Origin: Facklamia sp964471435
GTDB taxonomy: Bacteria > Bacillota > Bacilli > Lactobacillales > Aerococcaceae
NCBI GenBank assembly: GCA_964471435.1
Contig: CAYYGA010000002.1
Coordinates: forward strand, 1-64,000
Direction: 5' to 3'
Length of the DNA stretch: 64,000 bases
The first letter of the stretch is position 1. Every line of letters begins with the position of its first letter. The notes under the pieces were generated by a model, which ran no database searches, had not been told where the DNA came from, and saw only the letters and a program-made list of their open reading frames with translations. Below are positions 18,059-25,990 of this stretch, in pieces. The translations under genes were made by a program, and so were the position numbers.

Positions 18059-18688
18059 TTAATCACTCCAGTAGCTGTCGAACTTATTGAGATAATCATT
18101 GAATTTATCATAGTCGCCTTCATCAAGCGCTTGGTCCATTTTTCTTTTCATAATTGTTTTATGGGCAGTTTCAGAAGCGCCTTGAGTTAAGCTATCAATT
18201 TGATCAATAGCTTTCATATGGAGGGGGACATAAGGATTATCGACAAACAGATCCCGGTACAAAATCTCGTATAAATATTGAGGAAAATTTAGTTCCAGAT
18301 AAAAGATTTGCTGTTCGCGCAAAGCGTTTAAACGAAAATCATGAAAAGCCTGCTCCATCATTAAATAAAGACTTTGATCTTTATAATATTTAAAAGGAGA
18401 AAAAGCTTTCGCCTGCTCTTGATCCGCTTTTGATTTACTTTTGTAGTAATTAAAGGGATTAGTATCTTCAAAAGGATTAGCCACCTGTTTAGATTGGGGA
18501 AACTTTGAAGAATAATCAATCCATAGACCACGGGGAGCAAAGAGAACCTGATCGGTAAACTCTATATACTTTAAGAGTTCCTCATTTTTTATTAAATAAA
18601 TCAAGAAGTTATTTACTTCACGATTTTCATGCGGATAAAAATCTAAAATCCATTGAATCATTGCTTTTTTACCAGCGATATCCGGCAT
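18059..18688 (-). CDS. ypiB: YpiB family protein with C-terminal IDEAL domain
   Basis: Cytoplasmic protein of the UPF0302/YpiB family with no firmly known biochemical activity. The N-terminal alpha/beta region (about residues 8-60: WILDFYPHENREVNNFLIYL, then LKYIEFTDQVLF) matches the YpiB core. A short insertion rich in Lys/Phe/Tyr follows. The last ~30 residues (MDQALDEGDYDKFNDYLNKF) match the IDEAL motif, a short helix found at the C terminus of Firmicutes regulators such as ComK. A strong AGGAGGGGAG precedes the ATG. The ypiA-ypiB order is conserved with B. subtilis, and the stop abuts the cca start. Confidence 0.8.
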   Translation of the reverse strand: MPDIAGKKAMIQWILDFYPHENREVNNFLIYLIKNEELLKYIEFTDQVLFAPRGLWIDYSSKFPQSKQVANPFEDTNPFNYYKSKSKADQEQAKAFSPFKYYKDQSLYLMMEQAFHDFRLNALREQQIFYLELNFPQYLYEILYRDLFVDNPYVPLHMKAIDQIDSLTQGASETAHKTIMKRKMDQALDEGDYDKFNDYLNKFDSYWSD

Positions 18689-18773
18689 ATTACTCCCCTC
18701 CTATCAATCTAGCTAGCTAATTTAGTGAAAATTTTAAATGAAGCTAATTAAAATCACTCCTGCTTTAAGATAA

Positions 18774-20063
18774 CTATTCATTTAAATGTCTTTGCCATAA
18801 TTCATCCAGCTCTTCAGTATAATAATGACTCGAACGATATTGGTCAATCAAGCTTTCTGCTTCTTTTGAATCAGTTGTAAGATAATAATCTACCAGGCGG
18901 TAAACTAAATCAAACTCATCAATTCCTAACTCTAAGGCCTGACGGTAGGCATAAATTCCTGCTTCTTGATCTTTCTGAGCCATTAGAATTCTACCATAAA
19001 GATAAATCAAGTAATCAACGTCTTCAAAGTAAAATGCATTCATCTTTTCTAAAGCCTGTTCAGGATTATCCTGCTTGAGCCAGTACAGAACATGAGCTCG
19101 TATTATGCGGTAGTGGATTCTGGCGTCCTCTTCCATATCATAATAAAGAGCGAGTAAGTCCAGTAAGTTCTCTGTATAAACTTCAATTTGATCTGCCAGG
19201 TCTAAGACATCGATAACTGCCGGTTCGTAAGGCGGCAAGTAAGCAGCCGTTTCTTCCAGCCTTTCTTCAAATATATCTTCCCGGCCTAAGTGGGCATATA
19301 TTTCCAACAAGAGAAAACGTGCTTCAAAATATTCGCTGTCTAATTCCAGCGCCTTTAAGGCATAATGCTCAGCTTCTTCCAATTCTCTTCCGGCATAATA
19401 GGCCAAGGCCAGAAGATAAAATTCTTCAGGCAGCTCCAATTCCAGATTTTCAATTTCAATTAATTGATTTAATTCTTCCAGATCAATCCATTCACTGTCG
19501 ACAATAATATCCATTAACTGTAAACGCCACTCGCGTCTCTTCAAGGGTGCTTCTGTTACAAAATATTCAAGTAAAGTTTCATAATAGAATTTAGCCCGTT
19601 CTTTATAATTAAATTCTAAGTACAACAGAGCTATTTCTTCATATGCTTCAAAACGCTGCGGATAATTTTTAACCAGTGCCTGTAATGTTTCGATTGCCTG
19701 CTGAGAATTTCCCATTAGACGATTGAGCTTGGCATCCAATAGTAGATAATCATAATTCTGGTTTACATCTTGAATGTGGGTTAAAGCTTGTTGGGCTTTT
19801 TCGAATTCTTGCATGTCAAAATAGGTACGGGCTAGTTGAAAACTTAAATCTTCATCTCTTTTCACTGCCTGCATTTTCAAATAAAAATCTATTTGATAAT
19901 CCCGGTAGCCTTGCTGACCCCAATGGTTGGCAATCGATTTAAGTGCCTGCCAGTTTGTTTCGTTCACTTCATCTTGTTCTAGTAGAGCGAGGCTTTTTTG
20001 AAGTTGATCATCAATGTGGGCAAGACTCGTAATTTCCGCCGCGATTTGATCACTGTTTTTCAT
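18774..20063 (-). CDS. ypiA: Tetratricopeptide-repeat protein (YpiA-like)
   Basis: All-helical cytoplasmic protein made of roughly ten degenerate TPR units (for example QLARTYFDMQEFEKAQQAL, IALLYLEFNYKERAKFYYE, LALAYYAGRELEEAEHYAL, ARFLLLEIYAHLGREDIFE). There is no signal peptide, membrane segment or catalytic motif. Length 429 and position before ypiB match B. subtilis YpiA, a TPR protein of unclear role. TPRs mediate protein-protein contacts; the partner cannot be inferred from this window. GTGGGGTGG precedes the ATG. A non-coding region carrying a dispersed repeat separates it from hup. Confidence 0.85.
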   Translation of the reverse strand: MKNSDQIAAEITSLAHIDDQLQKSLALLEQDEVNETNWQALKSIANHWGQQGYRDYQIDFYLKMQAVKRDEDLSFQLARTYFDMQEFEKAQQALTHIQDVNQNYDYLLLDAKLNRLMGNSQQAIETLQALVKNYPQRFEAYEEIALLYLEFNYKERAKFYYETLLEYFVTEAPLKRREWRLQLMDIIVDSEWIDLEELNQLIEIENLELELPEEFYLLALAYYAGRELEEAEHYALKALELDSEYFEARFLLLEIYAHLGREDIFEERLEETAAYLPPYEPAVIDVLDLADQIEVYTENLLDLLALYYDMEEDARIHYRIIRAHVLYWLKQDNPEQALEKMNAFYFEDVDYLIYLYGRILMAQKDQEAGIYAYRQALELGIDEFDLVYRLVDYYLTTDSKEAESLIDQYRSSHYYTEELDELWQRHLNE

Positions 20064-20149
20064 TTGTCCACCCCACTTTCTCTGTAGCTATGTTCGTATT
20101 ATATCATTATCCCATAACAGCCTCAATCAAAAGTATTTCTTAGGAAAGT

Positions 20150-20327
20150 GTCTCGTCTCCGGAATAAAGGCGGTTGTTGATAGCAATGGAACCGTCCGTA
20201 ACCTATAGCCCTCCAGACTCTCACGCTTTAAACTCACTGTCGACGCTAAAATCGTCAATATTAAGGAATTTGTGTTTCGTCCTTGATAGCACTCCCAGCC
20301 CCTAGGTCTATCCCGAAGGGAAGATTT
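20150..20327. repeat. Diverged copy (C) of the palindromic intergenic element
   Basis: This occupies the middle of the 374-nt space between hup and ypiA. The core at 20218-20240 matches 6058-6080 at 20 of 23 positions (CTCTCA-GC-TTAAACTCA-TGT), and TTTCGTCCTT recurs 32-34 nt further on in both. The outer inverted arms are more decayed than in copy A, and the direct repeat TTGATAGCA occurs twice. No open frame. It is evidence that the 5.9-kb element is a family rather than a unique structure. The remainder of 20064-20400 shows nothing recognisable. Confidence 0.55.
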
Positions 20328-20400
20328 ATCTTATATGATTTTTCTCAAACTATAAGTAATTAGTAAAAATTTATCTTTTATCAAAATATAAGAGGCCAAT

Positions 20401-20427
20401 AAAAAAACACTCCCTAAAGGAGTGTTT
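20401..20427 (-). terminator. Intrinsic terminator of hup
   Basis: AACACTCC / GGAGTGTT stem with a 6-nt loop, followed on the minus strand by seven T, 10 nt after the hup stop. Very strong. Confidence 0.92.
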
Positions 20428-20437
20428 CTGTTTCAAA

Positions 20438-20713
20438 TTATTTTACTGCGTCTTTTAATGCTTTACCAGCTTTGAAGCCAGGTACTTTTGTGGCCGCAAT
20501 TTGGATTTCTTCTCCAGTTTGCGGGTTGCGGCCTTTACGTGCAGCACGATCACGTACTTCGAAAGTTCCAAAACCAATTACTTGAACTTTTTCACCTTCA
20601 GATAAGTAATCTTGAATCGATTCGAATAATGCTTCAACAGTTGCTGTAACATCTTTCTTAGTTAAGTTGGTTTTTTGTGCTACTCTTTCTACTAATTCTG
20701 CTTTATTTGCCAT
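20438..20713 (-). CDS. hup: DNA-binding protein HU
   Basis: Histone-like nucleoid protein that binds and bends DNA as a homodimer. Helices 1-2 (MANKAELVERVAQKTNLTKK) are followed by the dimer core VQVIGFGTFEVRDRAARKGRNP. The flexible beta arm has the NPQTGEEIQI block and ends in the family signature VPGFKAGKALKDAVK. Length 91, the norm. A longer frame starts at 20746, but the AGGAGG 9 nt before the ATG at 20713 fixes the start, and the extra residues would be family-atypical. It is monocistronic: own promoter at 20797-20825 and own terminator. Confidence 0.98.
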   Translation of the reverse strand: MANKAELVERVAQKTNLTKKDVTATVEALFESIQDYLSEGEKVQVIGFGTFEVRDRAARKGRNPQTGEEIQIAATKVPGFKAGKALKDAVK

Positions 20714-20761
20714 TAGTAATTTCCTCCTCATATTTGCATACGTCATGCATATTGAAACAAA

Positions 20762-20783
20762 ATCATTAATTGTTTTTAATGAT
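20762..20783 (-). promoter_or_regulatory. Hairpin in the hup leader
   Basis: A perfect 8-bp dyad, ATCATTAA-TTGTTT-TTAATGAT, lies in the predicted 5' untranslated region, about 50 nt before the hup start. It could stabilise the mRNA or serve as an operator; no family is recognised. Confidence 0.35.
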
Positions 20784-20796
20784 CATTTTCCTAACT

Positions 20797-20825
20797 AGAA
20801 TACCATAACAATGCGTTTAAATCAA
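20797..20825 (-). promoter_or_regulatory. Sigma-A promoter of hup
   Basis: Minus strand: -35 TTGATT (20820-20825), 17-bp spacer, -10 TATTCT (20797-20802) with an upstream TGG (extended -10). The leader would be about 75 nt. Confidence 0.6.
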
Positions 20826-20942
20826 CGTTTTCGGTGATTTTTATAGAGATTAAGCAGATATATTTCCTTTTTTGAAAAAGTTTTAACCTTTTAGTGGAAA
20901 AACCTGCTAAAACCTTACTGCTTTGCGGATATTGGCTGTTAT

Positions 20943-22256
20943 TTAACTTCTTTGGCGGACGATCAATTTCAGTGGTGTTCCGTCAAAGTAGAATGATTCA
21001 CGCATTTTATTTTCGAGAAAGCGTTCATAGGAAAAATGCATTAATTCCGGATCATTCACAAACACCACAAATGTAGGAGGATTGACTCCTACTTGAGTCA
21101 TATAATATATTTTCAGTCTACGCCCTTTATCTGTCGGTGTAGGGTTTAGAGCGATCGCATCCATTAAAACATCATTTAAAACAGATGATTGAATACGGCG
21201 GTGGCGGTTTTCATAAATTTCTTCCAAGATAGCCGGTAAGTTTTGAAGTCTCTGGCCTGTTTTGGCTGAAACAAACAAAATAGGAGCAAAGCTTAAATAC
21301 TGAAACTCAGCGCGGATATCTTCAGTGAACTTTTCAAATAATTTATCTGACTTGTCTACTGCATCCCACTTATTAACTAAAATAACAATCCCTTTATTGG
21401 CTTCATAAGCATAACCGGCTACTCGCTTGTCCTGTTCAATAATGCCTGTTTCAGCATCTAACACCAGACAAACAATATCCGAGCGCTCAATAGCAGAAAG
21501 TGCCCGCATCACTGAATATTTCTCAGTTGCTTCATATACTTTACCTCTTTTACGAATACCTGCGGTGTCAATCATAGTATAGGCCCGACCGGAGCGGCTG
21601 ACAAATTCCGTATCAACTGCTTCTCGTGTGGTTCCTTCAATATTAGAAACAATCACCCGTTCTTCTTCAAGAATGGCGTTGACTAAACTGGACTTGCCGA
21701 CATTGGGTCTTCCAATAAAAGAAAACTTAATTTTTTCCTGCGTATCTTCCACTTCAGGCTGGGGAGGGATATGTTCAAAAACTGCATCCAATAAATCCCC
21801 GATACCTGTCCCATGCGAACCTGAAATAGGGTAAGGTTCTCCTTGTCCTAAAGAGTAAAATTCATAAATTTCAGCTCTTTGTTCTGGATTGTCAGCTTTA
21901 TTGACTGCTAAGACAACCGGTTTATTGGTCCGGTGTAAGTATTGTGCAATAGCTTCATCCGCATCGGTTACACCTTCACGGGCACCGACCATAAAAATAA
22001 TTACATCTGCTTCATCCATAGCAATTTCTGCTTGATATTTAATCTGCTGCATTAAAGGTTCATCGGAAATTTCAATTCCACCTGTATCAATTAATCTGAA
22101 TTCACGGCCGAGCCAATTTCCTGTTGCATAGATCCGATCCCTGGTTACACCTTCATAATCTGCAACTATCGACACTCTGTCTCCAATTAAACGGTTAAAA
22201 ACAGTTGATTTACCGACGTTCGGCCGACCAACTATCGCAACTACTGGTAATTCCAT
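20943..22256 (-). CDS. der: Ribosome biogenesis GTPase Der (EngA)
   Basis: Essential tandem-GTPase protein required for 50S subunit maturation. First G domain: GRPNVGKST near residue 10, DTGG at about 57 and NKAD at about 119. Second G domain: GRPNVGKSSL near 183, DTAGIRKR at about 231 and NKWD at about 295. A C-terminal KH-like domain ends with the conserved LKIYYMTQ and VNPPTFVVFVND segments. Length 437 is typical. GAGGTG precedes the ATG. It lies between rpsA and hup, the order seen in B. subtilis without the gpsA and spoIVA genes found there. Confidence 0.98.
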   Translation of the reverse strand: MELPVVAIVGRPNVGKSTVFNRLIGDRVSIVADYEGVTRDRIYATGNWLGREFRLIDTGGIEISDEPLMQQIKYQAEIAMDEADVIIFMVGAREGVTDADEAIAQYLHRTNKPVVLAVNKADNPEQRAEIYEFYSLGQGEPYPISGSHGTGIGDLLDAVFEHIPPQPEVEDTQEKIKFSFIGRPNVGKSSLVNAILEEERVIVSNIEGTTREAVDTEFVSRSGRAYTMIDTAGIRKRGKVYEATEKYSVMRALSAIERSDIVCLVLDAETGIIEQDKRVAGYAYEANKGIVILVNKWDAVDKSDKLFEKFTEDIRAEFQYLSFAPILFVSAKTGQRLQNLPAILEEIYENRHRRIQSSVLNDVLMDAIALNPTPTDKGRRLKIYYMTQVGVNPPTFVVFVNDPELMHFSYERFLENKMRESFYFDGTPLKLIVRQRS

Positions 22257-22378
22257 TTTATCACCTCTTTATATCTTTTTTTTTATATTTCCTTAATTTT
22301 CCATCAGTTCTAAGTAAGTACTATTTATTTTCCATGAATATTGATCAATTACAGGACTAAATATAAATATTAAAAGCA

Positions 22379-22428
22379 TAAAATCCAATTGTTTGATCCA
22401 GATGTAGATTGGTCAAACAATTGGATAT
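22379..22428 (-). terminator. Intrinsic terminator of rpsA
   Basis: A perfect 14-bp stem (ATCCAATTGTTTGA / TCAAACAATTGGAT, 16-nt loop), with TTTT on the minus-strand side, lies about 75 nt after the rpsA stop. Confidence 0.75.
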
Positions 22429-22504
22429 TTAACTGTTAAAGTATGAATGTTAGGAAAACAACTCTAAGAGATATTTTCTACATTAAACTTTTAACTTTAA
22501 AGAT

Positions 22505-24040
22505 TTATTCGTCAGACTCATCTTGTAAAGCTTTTAGTGAATCACCTAACATATCTGCTAGAGTGAAGCTTCCTTCAGCTCCTGAATCAGATAATGAAGT
22601 TGATGTTGCTGATGAACGGTTTTCATTACCTGTATTTTGAGGTCTGCGTCCTTGGTTACGGTTTTGTTTTGGTCTGCGTTGTTGTCTTGGTCTTTCTTGT
22701 CCTTGGTTAGACTCAAAGCTGCTTTCTTCGAAGTCAGCTGGCTTGTCTAATAAAGCTTTCACAGAAAGTGATAGACGTTGACGTTCCGGATCAGAAGATA
22801 AAACCTTAACTTGGATTTCTTGTCCTTCTTCTAAGCGCTCATGTGGTGTAGCAATATGCTCGTGAGCGATTTGTGAAATATGGACTAATCCTTCAACACC
22901 TGGGAACACTTCAACAAAAGCACCAAAGCTGGTTAAGCGTTTAACTGTACCGTCTAAAACAGCACCCTCTGGAGCTTTATCTTCAATGTCATCCCAAGGT
23001 CCAGCTAAAGTATCTTTAATAGATAAAGAAATACGTCCTTCTTCTTCATCTACAGATAATACTTTAACTTCTACTGTTTCACCCACAGTTAATTTATCGG
23101 AAGGATGTTTAACATGCTCATGAGCGATTCGGCTGATATGAACTAATCCATCTACTCCGCCTAAATCGATGAAAGCACCAAAGTTAGTTAAACGAGCTAC
23201 TGTTCCTTCAATAACAGTGTCCTCTTCTAATTCTTCCATACGTTCAGCACGTTTTGCTTCACGTTCCACACGGGCAATTTCTTTGTGTGAAAGAATTAGA
23301 CGGTTTTCGCTCGGCTCAATTTCAATAATTTTGAATTCTAAAGTTCTGCCTTTATAAGGTGTGAAGTCATCTACGAAGTGATCTTCAACCATTGATGCAG
23401 GAACAAATCCACGTACTCCAGCGTCAACCACTAAACCACCTTTAACAACCTCTTTAACAGGTGCTTCGATAGTCTCACCGCGGTCAGCGATTTCCTGGAT
23501 TTCTTGCCATACTTTCTTAGCATCAACACGTTTTTTAGATAGTAAGAAGTTGCCGTTTTCTTTATCTTTAATTGGTTTTAAAACTACTAATTCAATTTCA
23601 TCACCAATATTAACAATTTCAGTTGGATCTTCTACTGGTTTAGATGCTAATTCATTACGTGGAATTACACCTTCTAAACCGCCGCTATTTTTAATAGCTA
23701 CACGCACTTGGTTGTTTTCATCAAATGCTAAAACATCACCAATTACTGTGTCACCAACTTTAATGTCTAATACACTATCTAATGCATCTTCCATCGTTGT
23801 AATAGTATCTTCATTATCTTCTTCCATTGCAGCTCCATCTGTTACTTGGATTTCATCTGCTGGAGTAGTGTTCTCTACTACTTCTTCTTCAGTTGATGTG
23901 CTGTTTTCTTCCGTTCCAGCTCCATCTGTCACTTGAATATCTTCTACTGTTTCTTCGTTTACATTAGAAGTTTCTTGTGATTCAACTTCATTTTCTTCTA
24001 CTTCTTCATTTAACTCATTATTCTCTACAAACTCTGCCAT
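22505..24040 (-). CDS. rpsA: 30S ribosomal protein S1 homologue with four S1 domains
   Basis: RNA-binding protein related to ribosomal S1 (B. subtilis YpfD), thought to help translation of some mRNAs. Four S1 domains follow each other from about residue 105 to 435; repeats 3 and 4 are the best conserved (TNFGAFIDLGGVDGLVHIS and TSFGAFVEVFPGVEGLVHIS). The first ~100 residues are an acidic low-complexity extension containing a 29-codon duplication (IQVTDGAGTEE and IQVTDGAAMEE). The tail is Arg/Gln/Asn-rich with RRPKQNRNQGRRPQN and may bind RNA. Length 511, against about 380-400 in many Firmicutes, mainly because of the two tails. TTAGGAGG precedes the ATG. Own promoter at 24114-24142. Confidence 0.95.
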   Translation of the reverse strand: MAEFVENNELNEEVEENEVESQETSNVNEETVEDIQVTDGAGTEENSTSTEEEVVENTTPADEIQVTDGAAMEEDNEDTITTMEDALDSVLDIKVGDTVIGDVLAFDENNQVRVAIKNSGGLEGVIPRNELASKPVEDPTEIVNIGDEIELVVLKPIKDKENGNFLLSKKRVDAKKVWQEIQEIADRGETIEAPVKEVVKGGLVVDAGVRGFVPASMVEDHFVDDFTPYKGRTLEFKIIEIEPSENRLILSHKEIARVEREAKRAERMEELEEDTVIEGTVARLTNFGAFIDLGGVDGLVHISRIAHEHVKHPSDKLTVGETVEVKVLSVDEEEGRISLSIKDTLAGPWDDIEDKAPEGAVLDGTVKRLTSFGAFVEVFPGVEGLVHISQIAHEHIATPHERLEEGQEIQVKVLSSDPERQRLSLSVKALLDKPADFEESSFESNQGQERPRQQRRPKQNRNQGRRPQNTGNENRSSATSTSLSDSGAEGSFTLADMLGDSLKALQDESDE

Positions 24041-24113
24041 CTACCGGTTCCTCCTAAGCGTTACCTAAAAAAATTGTTGTTCGCATAATAAATACGCTCA
24101 CACTCTAATTACT

Positions 24114-24142
24114 ATCATAACAAATATTCTTAACAACGTCTA
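24114..24142 (-). promoter_or_regulatory. Sigma-A promoter of rpsA
   Basis: Minus strand: -35 TAGACG (24137-24142), 17-bp spacer, -10 TATGAT (24114-24119) preceded by TGT (extended -10). Lies in the 130-nt gap between cmk and rpsA. Confidence 0.55.
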
Positions 24143-24171
24143 GCAAAACCGTTAAATACAGGTTTTAAGCC

Positions 24172-24837
24172 TTAATTTGCTTCTTTTATATGAAATATCA
24201 GCCGTTCGACCATCTCATCAATGCTTAAGTCGCTCGTATCTATCTCAATGGCATCTTCTGCCTTAGCCAACGGACTGATTTTTCGGTTCATATCATAGTG
24301 GTCCCGGCTGATAATATCCGCTTCAATTTCTTCCAAACTTAAATCACTTAAGCCTTTTCGTTGGTTTTCTTCATACCGCCTTTGTGCTCTGACTTTACTG
24401 GAAGCAACCAGATAAAATTTATAATCTGCATCCGGCAGCACAACCGTTCCTATATCCCGGCCGTCCATAATAACCGAAGATTTTTCTGCTATTGCTCTTT
24501 GTTTTTTTACTAAAAAAGTACGCACCGCTTCAACGGCCGATACTTCTGAAACATATTGGGTGACTTCTGTAGAACGAATGGCCTCTGTTACCTCTTCATT
24601 ATTTAAAAATACTTTCTGTCCATCCGGACCCGGTTGAAAAGTGATCTCACTGGTTTCTAAAATATATTCGACAGCGGAAGAATCTTCTAAATTAATTCCT
24701 CTTTTTAATACAGCCAGCGTAATTGCACGGTACATCGCTCCTGTGTCTATATAAATGAATCCCAAGCGTTTGGCAATAATTTTAGCAACCGTGCTTTTCC
24801 CTGAGGCTGCCGGTCCATCTACTGCAATACTTATCAT
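24172..24837 (-). CDS. cmk: Cytidylate kinase
   Basis: Phosphorylates CMP and dCMP with ATP in pyrimidine nucleotide salvage and RNA turnover. P-loop GPAASGKST is near residue 10, then YIDTGAMYRA (about 32). The CMP-binding and lid segments include MDGRDIGTVVLPDADYKF and the arginine-rich block RRYEENQRKG. Length 221-224, normal. The frame can start at a GTG (24846), but that codon overlaps the AGAGGTG ribosome site, which is well spaced for the ATG at 24837. The cmk-rpsA adjacency is conserved across bacteria. Confidence 0.96.
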   Translation of the reverse strand: MISIAVDGPAASGKSTVAKIIAKRLGFIYIDTGAMYRAITLAVLKRGINLEDSSAVEYILETSEITFQPGPDGQKVFLNNEEVTEAIRSTEVTQYVSEVSAVEAVRTFLVKKQRAIAEKSSVIMDGRDIGTVVLPDADYKFYLVASSKVRAQRRYEENQRKGLSDLSLEEIEADIISRDHYDMNRKISPLAKAEDAIEIDTSDLSIDEMVERLIFHIKEAN

Positions 24838-24880
24838 TTTTTTCACCTCTATATAATTTTAACTCAACTCTTTTTTCCAT

Positions 24881-24915
24881 AAAAAAAGCCCGGCAGCAGG
24901 TAATGCATGCGGGCT
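24881..24915 (-). terminator. Intrinsic terminator of the LysM protein gene
   Basis: AGCCCGCATGC pairs with GCTGCCGGGCT (one mismatch), followed by seven T on the minus strand, about 60 nt after the stop codon. Confidence 0.88.
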
Positions 24916-24974
24916 CTAGTTTCCAATTAATACGATTAACAGGTCACCCATCTCTTAGAGACAGGAGATACTTC

Positions 24975-25706
24975 TTAAGGAACTAAAATCTGCGCTCCTG
25001 GATAAATAGGTGTGTCGATACTTGAACCATTCATTTGGGCAAGAGTATAAACATCGACACCATGTCTAGTTGCGATCCCATACCAAGAGTCTCCGGGCTG
25101 CACTGTATAATAATTTTCAGCCGGCGTTGGTTCTGGTGCAGGCGCTGGTGTTGGTTCTGGAACAGGTGTCGGCTCCGGTGTAGGCGCTGGTTCTGGTTCT
25201 GGTGTTGATTCAGGCACTGATTCTAATTCGCGCGAGCTGATACTTTCAGCGCGGCGCGATTCGCTTTCGGCTTGAGCTAATTCGCGGTCACGTTCACGTA
25301 AAGATTCCTGGATAGAAGCCGACTCCGCAGCTGCAGATTCATCTGCTCCATTTTCTTCTTCTTCAGAATTCATACTCAAACGGACCTGTTCGGCTGTTCT
25401 TTCTTCAATCGGTGCGTTGTCTCTTTGTGAATTAACTACCGCATATAAAAGAAAAGGTGAGACTAATGCAATAATTAAGACAAATAATAAGACCTGCGAT
25501 AAAGTTGTCGCTTCTTTAGCAGGTTGATTTCTTGCTGACCGGGAAAATTGGCGTGTTTTAAAATTTTCATCTTCACCAAACTTCTTATTCCAAGGTGCAC
25601 TGAATTTTTTAGATTTTTTTTCTTCTTTATTATCATCACGTTCGATATCTTGATCCTGCTCAAATTCTTCGTTTACATATTTGAATTCATCATTATCGTT
25701 TGCCAT
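24975..25706 (-). CDS. Membrane-anchored LysM-domain protein (YpbE-like)
   Basis: Predicted single-pass membrane protein with a short acidic/basic cytoplasmic N terminus. A membrane helix (about residues 75-100, LSQVLLFVLIIALVSPFLLY) leads to a charged Glu/Ser/Arg coiled region and then a Pro-Glu-Pro-Thr spacer typical of wall-spanning linkers. The C-terminal LysM domain (YYTVQPGDSWYGIATRHGV to YPGAQILVP) binds N-acetylglucosamine-containing glycans such as peptidoglycan. There is no catalytic domain. The start is the ATG with AGGAGG upstream, not the frame opening at 25736. Resembles B. subtilis YpbE in architecture and neighbourhood (near ribU). Own extended -10 promoter with a long leader containing a perfect dyad. 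Confidence 0.85.
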   Translation of the reverse strand: MANDNDEFKYVNEEFEQDQDIERDDNKEEKKSKKFSAPWNKKFGEDENFKTRQFSRSARNQPAKEATTLSQVLLFVLIIALVSPFLLYAVVNSQRDNAPIEERTAEQVRLSMNSEEEENGADESAAAESASIQESLRERDRELAQAESESRRAESISSRELESVPESTPEPEPAPTPEPTPVPEPTPAPAPEPTPAENYYTVQPGDSWYGIATRHGVDVYTLAQMNGSSIDTPIYPGAQILVP

Positions 25707-25810
25707 GATACTACCTCCTACATCCTGAATTATCATTAAAAGTATCCTCTTGGCATGGATGGCTACTTCTATATAACTAAGAATATCTTTTTATTTTTTT
25801 CGAGTCTATC

Positions 25811-25832
25811 TTTGTAACAAAATGGTTACAAA
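25811..25832. promoter_or_regulatory. Perfect dyad TTTGTAAC-N6-GTTACAAA in the LysM-gene leader
   Basis: An 8-bp perfect inverted repeat sits about 25 bp downstream of the predicted start of transcription. Its position fits a repressor operator (roadblock) or a leader hairpin. It does not match the direct-repeat WalR box nor a CcpA cre site. Confidence 0.45.
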
Positions 25833-25859
25833 TCAATATAGGCCACAGTTATTGCTTCC

Positions 25860-25887
25860 ATTATAGCAAACTCTTTTAGGGTTTCAA
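25860..25887 (-). promoter_or_regulatory. Sigma-A promoter of the LysM protein gene
   Basis: Minus strand: -35 TTGAAA (25882-25887), 16-bp spacer ending TGC, consensus -10 TATAAT (25860-25865). One of the best promoters in the window; the leader is about 145 nt. Confidence 0.75.
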
Positions 25888-25911
25888 ATAAAATCGAAAA
25901 AAAGCAGATAA

Positions 25912-25962
25912 ATAAAATAAAGCGTCTTACTCAATCCAAGCTTTAAAGGATTAGAAGACGCT
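25912..25962 (-). terminator. Intrinsic terminator of ribU
   Basis: AGCGTCTT / AAGACGCT with an inner ATCC/GGAT stem, followed by a T-rich tail on the minus strand, about 30 nt after the ribU stop. Confidence 0.85.
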
Positions 25963-25990
25963 GGTTTCTCAAAGTTTTAATTAATCTGTT

